Assembly (NCBI GenBank): GCA_007280315.1
Contig: QYQC01000010.1
Span: 1-11,448 of the forward strand
DNA: 11,448 nucleotides
Direction of reading: 5' to 3'
Origin: Betaproteobacteria bacterium
GTDB lineage: Bacteria; Pseudomonadota; Gammaproteobacteria; Burkholderiales; SG8-39
Positions 7,305-11,448 of this stretch are shown here, piece after piece. The notes beneath the pieces are model-generated. The model searched no databases. It saw only the letters and a program-made list of their open reading frames with translations, and was not told the origin of the DNA. The position numbers and the translations under genes were made by a program. How positions within the stretch are numbered: position 1 is the stretch's first letter; each line of letters starts with the position of its first letter.

Positions 7305-7353
7305 GATCCCCGATCGCGTACGGATGGTTTTTATCCGTGCGCGATCGGGGATC
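7305..7353 (+). repeat. 21-bp hairpin after the binding-protein gene
   Basis: The arms are 7305-7325 and 7333-7353, both starting with GATCCCCGATCGCG when read inward. They differ at one position (7319 against 7339), which would be a G-U wobble in RNA. The 7-nt loop is GGTTTTT. The hairpin lies 38 bp after the stop codon. There is no T-run after the stem, so full termination is unlikely. A 3' barrier that protects the upstream mRNA is plausible. Confidence 0.85.
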
Positions 7354-7366
7354 AAATCGGTCTGCC

Positions 7367-7387
7367 GCCGAAGGCAGTGCCTTCGGC
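7367..7387 (+). repeat. 9-bp GC-rich hairpin
   Basis: GCCGAAGGC (7367-7375) and GCCTTCGGC (7379-7387) are perfect complements around a 3-nt AGT. It is the second of four consecutive hairpins in the gap between the binding-protein and first permease genes. Confidence 0.75.
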
Positions 7388-7426
7388 ATTCTCGATGGCC
7401 GGTTTGAGATGGGAATCAACCCTGCA

Positions 7427-7457
7427 TTCTGTACGGATGCAAACCATCCGTACAGAA
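7427..7457 (+). repeat. 13-bp perfect hairpin
   Basis: TTCTGTACGGATG (7427-7439) pairs perfectly with 7445-7457 around the 5-nt loop CAAAC. Its core, GTACGGATG, also occurs in the 21-bp hairpin at 7318-7326, so the hairpins share sequence and can pair alternatively. Confidence 0.85.
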
Positions 7458-7470
7458 AACAGGTTTTCTG
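7453..7470 (+). repeat. 8-bp hairpin overlapping the preceding one
   Basis: CAGAAAAC (7453-7460) and GTTTTCTG (7463-7470) are perfect complements with a 2-nt AG spacer. The left arm shares 7453-7457 with the 13-bp hairpin, so in RNA only one of the two stems can form in full. Confidence 0.7.
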
Positions 7471-7528
7471 GAAACTCCCTGAAGTATTGCGCGTATTGCG
7501 TCGCGAAGCTGCAGACGGGCGGCAAGCG

Positions 7529-8404
7529 ATGAACAAATACAGCGTCCATATCCACGGCTGGCTGCTGCTGCTGCCGGCGGCGGCGCTGCTGGCGCTGTTC
7601 ACCCATTTTCCGGCGGTGGCGACCCTGTACCACAGCTTCTTCTCGAACCCGAGGAAGGGCAGGGAGGCGGCGTGGGTCGGACTGGAGAACTACCGCGTCA
7701 TGATCGACGACCCGGTGTTCTGGCAGTCGTTTGCCAACAATTTGTGGTTCGCGCTGGGGACGATTCCGCTGTCGATCGCGCTGGCGCTGTTGATGGCGGT
7801 GTGGGTGAACGGGAGGATCGCCGGCAAGGCGTTCCTGCGCATCGCTTTTTTCACGCCGACCGTGCTGCCGATGATTGCCGTCGCCAATATCTGGCTGTTT
7901 TTCTACACGCCGCAGTACGGCCTGCTGGAGCAACTGACCAGCCTGGCCGGGCTGCCCAGCCACAACTGGCTTGGCAGCCGCGATACCGCGCTCGCCTGCC
8001 TGGTTGTGGTGACGATCTGGAAAGAGGCGGGCTTTTTCATGATTTTCTATCTCGCCGCGCTTCAGGGCATGTCGCCTAACCTGGCCGAAGCGGCGGCGAT
8101 CGAGGGTGCCGGACGCTGGTATTTTTTCCGCCGCGTGACCTTCCCGCTGCTCATGCCGACCACTTTGTTCGTGCTGGTCAACGCCGTAATCAACTCGTTC
8201 AGACTGGTGGACCACATCGTGGTCATGACCCGAGGCGGACCGGACAACGTGACCTCGCTGCTGCTGTACTACATCTATGACGTCGGCTTCAAATTCTGGG
8301 ACCTGGCCTATGCGTCAGCGCTGACTATGGTGCTGCTGGCGCTGCTGGGCTTGCTCGCGATCGGCCAGTTCGTGTTTCTGGACAAGCGCACCCATTACCA
8401 ATGA
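7529..8404 (+). CDS. ugpA: CUT1 ABC importer permease 1 (UgpA/MalF-like)
   Basis: The product is 291 aa (UgpA of E. coli is 295), an inner-membrane subunit forming half of the solute channel. About six membrane segments are visible, near residues 11-30, 71-93, 103-126, 154-177, 209-226 and 263-284. The cytoplasmic EAA loop that docks on the ATPase is EAAAIEGAGRWYFFRRVTFPLL (187-208). VVMTRGGPDNVTSLLLYYIY (231-250) is a conserved CUT1 permease-1 segment. I take the ATG at 7529. The open frame extends 192 bases further upstream (to 7337), but that extension is translated from the hairpin region, has no membrane character and would place a hydrophilic stretch before the first helix. The ribosome binding site is weak, which together with the hairpins suggests lower expression than the binding protein. 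The ten-base gap to the next gene suggests translational coupling. Confidence 0.88.
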   Translation: MNKYSVHIHGWLLLLPAAALLALFTHFPAVATLYHSFFSNPRKGREAAWVGLENYRVMIDDPVFWQSFANNLWFALGTIPLSIALALLMAVWVNGRIAGKAFLRIAFFTPTVLPMIAVANIWLFFYTPQYGLLEQLTSLAGLPSHNWLGSRDTALACLVVVTIWKEAGFFMIFYLAALQGMSPNLAEAAAIEGAGRWYFFRRVTFPLLMPTTLFVLVNAVINSFRLVDHIVVMTRGGPDNVTSLLLYYIYDVGFKFWDLAYASALTMVLLALLGLLAIGQFVFLDKRTHYQ

Positions 8405-8414
8405 GCGCCGATCG

Positions 8415-9242
8415 ATGAACGCTGCCTACCGGCACGACGGCTACGCCCACGCCCTGGAAACGCTGGGCGCGTGGGTGCTCGCGCTGTTATGGATTGCGCC
8501 CCTGATCTACGCCTTCTGGACCGCCTTTCATCCGCCCGAGTTTTCCACCCGGTTCGCGCTGTCCGCGCCGCTCACGCTGGTCAATTTTGTGAATGCCTGG
8601 AACGCGGCGCCGTTCGCGCGCTATTTCGTCAATACCATCGCGCTGGTTACCATGGTGCTCGTTGGCCAGCTGGTGATCTGCACGCTCGCCGCCTACGCCT
8701 TCGCGCGCTTCGCATTTTTCGGGCGCGACCTGATGTTCATGCTGGTGCTGGTGCAGCTGATGATCATGCCGGACGTGATGATCGTCGAGAACTATCGCAC
8801 CATGAACGCGCTCGGCATACTCGATTCCATCCCGGCGATCGGCCTGCCCTACATAGCTTCGGCATTCGGCATTTTCCTCCTGCGCCAGACGTTCAAAACC
8901 ATACCTAAGGAATTGGACGAAGCAGCGCGGGTCGAGGGCGCCAGCGCGCTGCAGGTGCTGTGGAAGGTGTATGTGCCTCTGGCGCGGCCTACCTACCTTG
9001 CCTATGCGCTGGTATCGGTGAGCTATCACTGGAACAATTTCCTCTGGCCGATCATTGTCACCAATTCGGTCAGCTCGCGCCCCCTCACCGTGGGTTTGCA
9101 GATTTTCTCCTCCACTGACCAGGGCATAGATTGGTCCATCATTACCGCGGCCACACTCATGACCTCGGCGCCGCTGCTGCTCGGTTTTCTGCTGTTTCAG
9201 CGCCAATTCGTGCAGTCTTTCATGCGCGCCGGCATCCGCTAG
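8415..9242 (+). CDS. ugpE: CUT1 ABC importer permease 2 (UgpE/MalG-like)
   Basis: The product is 275 aa (UgpE of E. coli is 281), the second inner-membrane permease subunit and partner of the preceding one. Hydrophobic segments lie near residues 16-36, 70-95, 105-123, 139-155, 193-212 and 241-261. The EAA loop is DEAARVEGASALQVLWKVYVPLARP (168-192), giving the ATPase a second docking site. NNFLWPIIVTN (207-217) and the ending FQRQFVQSFMRAGIR are typical of MalG/UgpE-type permeases. The start codon lies ten bases after the upstream stop with hardly any ribosome binding site, consistent with coupled translation. With the ATPase, the binding protein and the first permease this completes a full importer: two permeases, an ATPase dimer and a periplasmic receptor. 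Nothing looks truncated or degenerate. Confidence 0.88.
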   Translation: MNAAYRHDGYAHALETLGAWVLALLWIAPLIYAFWTAFHPPEFSTRFALSAPLTLVNFVNAWNAAPFARYFVNTIALVTMVLVGQLVICTLAAYAFARFAFFGRDLMFMLVLVQLMIMPDVMIVENYRTMNALGILDSIPAIGLPYIASAFGIFLLRQTFKTIPKELDEAARVEGASALQVLWKVYVPLARPTYLAYALVSVSYHWNNFLWPIIVTNSVSSRPLTVGLQIFSSTDQGIDWSIITAATLMTSAPLLLGFLLFQRQFVQSFMRAGIR

Positions 9243-9299
9243 GAGAGCGTGCGCGCCTGTCCGGTCCGCATTGTTTGACTTTAATCAATCGCCGTAATC

Positions 9300-9303
9300 A
9301 AGG
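9300..9303 (+). promoter_or_regulatory. Ribosome binding site favouring the 9314 start
   Basis: AAGG lies ten bases before the ATG at 9314. The competing ATG at 9365 has only GGGAA twelve bases upstream. Shine-Dalgarno strength mildly favours 9314, although the protein reads more naturally from 9365 (MSTKQEIIGSLG). Confidence 0.4.
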
Positions 9304-9313
9304 CGGCGGCATC

Positions 9314-11323
9314 ATGTGTCAATGCAGCAATGTCGTAGTCCCCACGCGGGAATGCGACCTTCACATGAGCACAAAGCAGGAAATCATCGGTTCGCTGGGC
9401 GAGAAGCAGTTGCTCCTGCCAGGCCTGGTGTTGAGCGGGCTCGCGGCGAACGACCGGGTGAAGTATTTTTTCACCCTGCTGCAGCTGGCGCAGGAACAGT
9501 GCGAGCGGCCGGCATCGAATCCGCCTGACCTGCAGCGCGAGCGCGAAGCCAGCGGCGTGGCCGATGCCGGACTCGACGGCGTGATCGCGGCGAGCCGCGG
9601 CGCACCCGGAGGACGCTGCCGCATACCCGGCGCCGCGGCGCTCTTCGGTCAGGTCCTGGGTTGCCTGAATGAGATGCTGGCGCCGGTCGAGCTGGCGCAG
9701 GAACTGGGGCTGGACGGCGGCGGGGATGACTATCGCAAACGTTTCACGGCCGCAGCCCGGTCCGCGCGGCTGGTTCGCAGGGATCTTGTGCCGGCGGCGC
9801 TGATTTGCGCGCTGACCTCGGGCGAGCGCAAGCGCGGCGATAGCGCACACCTGCTGGTGATGGATCTGCACAAGGCGTTGAATCGGTTGCAGGGCGAGTT
9901 GTCGAGCGAAAGCGTCGATGGCGCGCGCGTCTACGGTCTGCGCGCGCAGGACAAGGAACTGGTGCGCGCTTTCATGCGCGGGTTGAATTCTACCCAGGCG
10001 CTCAAACTCGATCATCCGGGGCTGGGCACCACGGCCGCCCTGAGCGGCCGGCAACTGGTGCTGCAAAACGACATCGGCACCACCGATGCGCATGTGCTGG
10101 TCGTGCACGTCGAGAACCTGAGCGCCACCCTGACCTATTCCGACGTGCATCTGGAGCGGCTGCTGTTCTTCCAGAGCCTGTTCGAAAAATTTTCAGTCAG
10201 CTGGGAGGAGACCCGATCGCGCCGCGAAAGCGCGCTGAACCAGGGCGGCATCTACCATTTGTGCATCGGCAGTTTCAAGGCGCGCGAGCGCGAGCAACTG
10301 GCGCAATACCTGGCGTTCCTCGGATCGCGCCTGGTATTTCTGATCGACTGGAATCGCGCGCGCAAGCGCCTGCGGGCGTTCACGCGCAAGCGCGACGGCA
10401 TTGCGGTGCTCAAGTGGGCCGCAGACAACAACCTCGGCCACATGGCCTTTCTCAAGGTCGGTGGCGATGTGCTGATCTACGACGCGATGCAGTTCGCGAT
10501 CAAGGGCGCGCCGCGCTTCGGCGAGGATTTGCGTGACATGCTCGGACGCGAGCGCGCGCTGGCATTCCTCAAGTTCGTCGTACGCACCTGTGCCGAGGGC
10601 GTGCTCAGCGCCAAGCCCGATTCTCTGATCCGCGACGAAGTGCGGGCGGAGCTTGCGAATTATTTCCACAGTGCCGAGCGCGACCTGTTCGAACTCGCCT
10701 GCGAGCACGCATCGCTGCTGGTCGAGCTGGCTTCGGGCGTGCGCGATGGCGTGCTGCAACTGCAGCTGGCTGGCGCCGAAGGCATGCTCGAGCGCATCGC
10801 CGAGCGCGCCAAAGGCTGGGAATCCGCAGCCGACGGCCTGCTCAACCGGGTGCGTTCTGCAGTCGATCATTCCGCCGGCGCGGTGTTCTTCAAAGTGCTC
10901 CTCGAGGCGGCCGACGACGTCGCCGACAGCCTGGAGGAAGCTGCGTTTCATTTCACCTTGTTTGCGCCGCGCAGCGCGCCCGAGGACGCCCAGGGTCGCC
11001 TGCGCGCGCTCGCCAGCCTGCTGGTGAGCGGGGCCGAGGAATATCTGAAAGCGCTGACGACCGCGCGCTACGTGCACCGCGGTGGCGATCGTGACGACAT
11101 GCGCGATTTCCTCGAGGCGGTGCATCGCATCACCGCGGTCGAGCACGAAAGCGATCAGGCGCAGCGCTCGATCAAATCGGCGCTGCTGGCGGCCGACAGT
11201 GATGCGCGCGGCCTGTTCGTCGTGGCCGAAGTCGCGCGCAATCTGGAGGAAGCGGCCGACGCCCTGATGCACAGCGGCCTGGTGTTGCGCGACCATGTCA
11301 TGGGCGCGGTGGCAGCGAGCTGA
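9314..11323 (+). CDS. PhoU/DUF47-like protein with large uncharacterised N-terminal region
   Basis: The product is 669 aa (652 if translation starts at the ATG at 9365). Residues from about 446 to 665 look like a PhoU/DUF47 helical domain. It contains four ExxxD motifs of the type that bind metal clusters in PhoU proteins: E503-D507 (ESAAD), E531-D535 (EAADD), E610-D614 (EHESD) and E645-D649 (EEAAD). PhoU-type proteins link phosphate transporters to signalling, and DUF47 proteins often accompany Pit transporters. The first 440 residues match no family I recognise. They include LDHPGLGTTAALSGRQLVLQ (232-251), then NDIGTTDAHVLVVHV (252-266), LVFLIDWNRARKRLRAF (340-356) and FLKVGGDVLIYDAM (379-392). 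There is no signal peptide or membrane segment, so the protein is probably cytosolic. The first 17 residues hold three cysteines (C2, C4, C14). It lies 71 bp after the second permease gene and 2 bp before the next gene, apparently in one operon. The PhoU assignment is from motif spacing and helical pattern only. Confidence 0.7.
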   Translation: MCQCSNVVVPTRECDLHMSTKQEIIGSLGEKQLLLPGLVLSGLAANDRVKYFFTLLQLAQEQCERPASNPPDLQREREASGVADAGLDGVIAASRGAPGGRCRIPGAAALFGQVLGCLNEMLAPVELAQELGLDGGGDDYRKRFTAAARSARLVRRDLVPAALICALTSGERKRGDSAHLLVMDLHKALNRLQGELSSESVDGARVYGLRAQDKELVRAFMRGLNSTQALKLDHPGLGTTAALSGRQLVLQNDIGTTDAHVLVVHVENLSATLTYSDVHLERLLFFQSLFEKFSVSWEETRSRRESALNQGGIYHLCIGSFKAREREQLAQYLAFLGSRLVFLIDWNRARKRLRAFTRKRDGIAVLKWAADNNLGHMAFLKVGGDVLIYDAMQFAIKGAPRFGEDLRDMLGRERALAFLKFVVRTCAEGVLSAKPDSLIRDEVRAELANYFHSAERDLFELACEHASLLVELASGVRDGVLQLQLAGAEGMLERIAERAKGWESAADGLLNRVRSAVDHSAGAVFFKVLLEAADDVADSLEEAAFHFTLFAPRSAPEDAQGRLRALASLLVSGAEEYLKALTTARYVHRGGDRDDMRDFLEAVHRITAVEHESDQAQRSIKSALLAADSDARGLFVVAEVARNLEEAADALMHSGLVLRDHVMGAVAAS

Positions 11324-11325
11324 CC

Positions 11326-11448
11326 ATGGCCGCTGGGAGGAAGCAAAAGGGCAGCAAGGGCGGCGAACGGCCGGTGTACCTGATCGGCGCCGGTGCAGCG
11401 CCGGCGGTTGGGGCCGCGCCGGAGGAAATGGGGTTCAAAGCCTATAAC
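11326..11448 (+). CDS. N-terminus of a possible PEP/pyruvate-binding (PPDK-type) protein, cut by window edge
   Basis: Only 41 codons are present and the frame is open at the window end. The ATG lies two bases after the stop of the PhoU-like gene with no clear ribosome binding site, implying coupled translation. The N-terminus is basic and low in complexity (KQKGSKGG). It then reads PVYLIGAGAAPAVGAAPEEM and ends with GFKAYN. EEMGFKAYN resembles the entry to the PEP/pyruvate-binding domain of pyruvate phosphate dikinase-like enzymes, where a GxKxxNL motif precedes the GxPVPPGF segment that would fall just outside this window. The gene call is firm; the function is a guess from about nine residues. 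Confidence 0.5.
   Translation, partial: MAAGRKQKGSKGGERPVYLIGAGAAPAVGAAPEEMGFKAYN

Noticed and set aside
7337..7528. N-terminal extension of the first permease (64 extra residues in frame)
   Set aside because: The extension is translated from the hairpin cluster, has no hydrophobic or conserved character, and the protein from 7529 already has the normal UgpA length.

Overview
This is a GC-rich window (roughly 60-65% by eye) with dense, mostly operonic coding. The gene content suggests a proteobacterium, most likely betaproteobacterial: a long single-chain B12-dependent ribonucleotide reductase, a CUT1-type ABC importer and a PhoU-like protein. No rRNA, tRNA, insertion sequence, phage gene or CRISPR array is visible. 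The taxonomic assignment is an inference from protein style, not a database result.

Layout. (1) 9-1058, plus strand: a GSU2403-type nucleotidyltransferase-fold protein. (2) 1094-4568, minus strand: nrdJ (class II ribonucleotide reductase, 971 aa) followed by a small PaaI/YdiI-like hotdog thioesterase. These converge on gene 1. (3) 4569-4841: a 273-bp divergent intergenic region. It carries two NrdR-box-like sites 31 bp apart on the nrdJ side, then a perfect 20-bp inverted repeat with a 2-nt loop. (4) 4842-9242, plus strand: an ABC import operon in the order ATPase, periplasmic binding protein, permease, permease, resembling UgpC-B-A-E in protein lengths and motifs. The 262-bp gap between binding-protein and first permease genes is packed with hairpins. 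(5) 9314-11323, plus strand: a 669-aa protein with a PhoU/DUF47-like helical C-terminus carrying four ExxxD metal-binding motifs. It is fused to an unrecognised N-terminal region of about 430 aa. (6) 11326-11448: the start of another gene, cut by the window edge, whose last visible residues look like the entry to a PEP/pyruvate-binding (PPDK-type) domain.

How the genes may work together. The plus-strand block from 4842 onward reads as one transcription unit with short gaps (64, 262, 10, 71 and 2 bp). A glycerol-3-phosphate-like importer, a PhoU-like sensor/regulator and a possible phosphotransfer enzyme suggest a phosphate- or phospho-compound-responsive module. The PhoU fusion and its coupled partner are the most interesting part of the window. 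The nrdJ side is a DNA-precursor synthesis locus that appears to be under NrdR control. The intercistronic hairpins behind the binding-protein gene resemble in position the malE-malF REP arrangement of enteric bacteria, where hairpins protect the upstream message and give more binding protein than permease.
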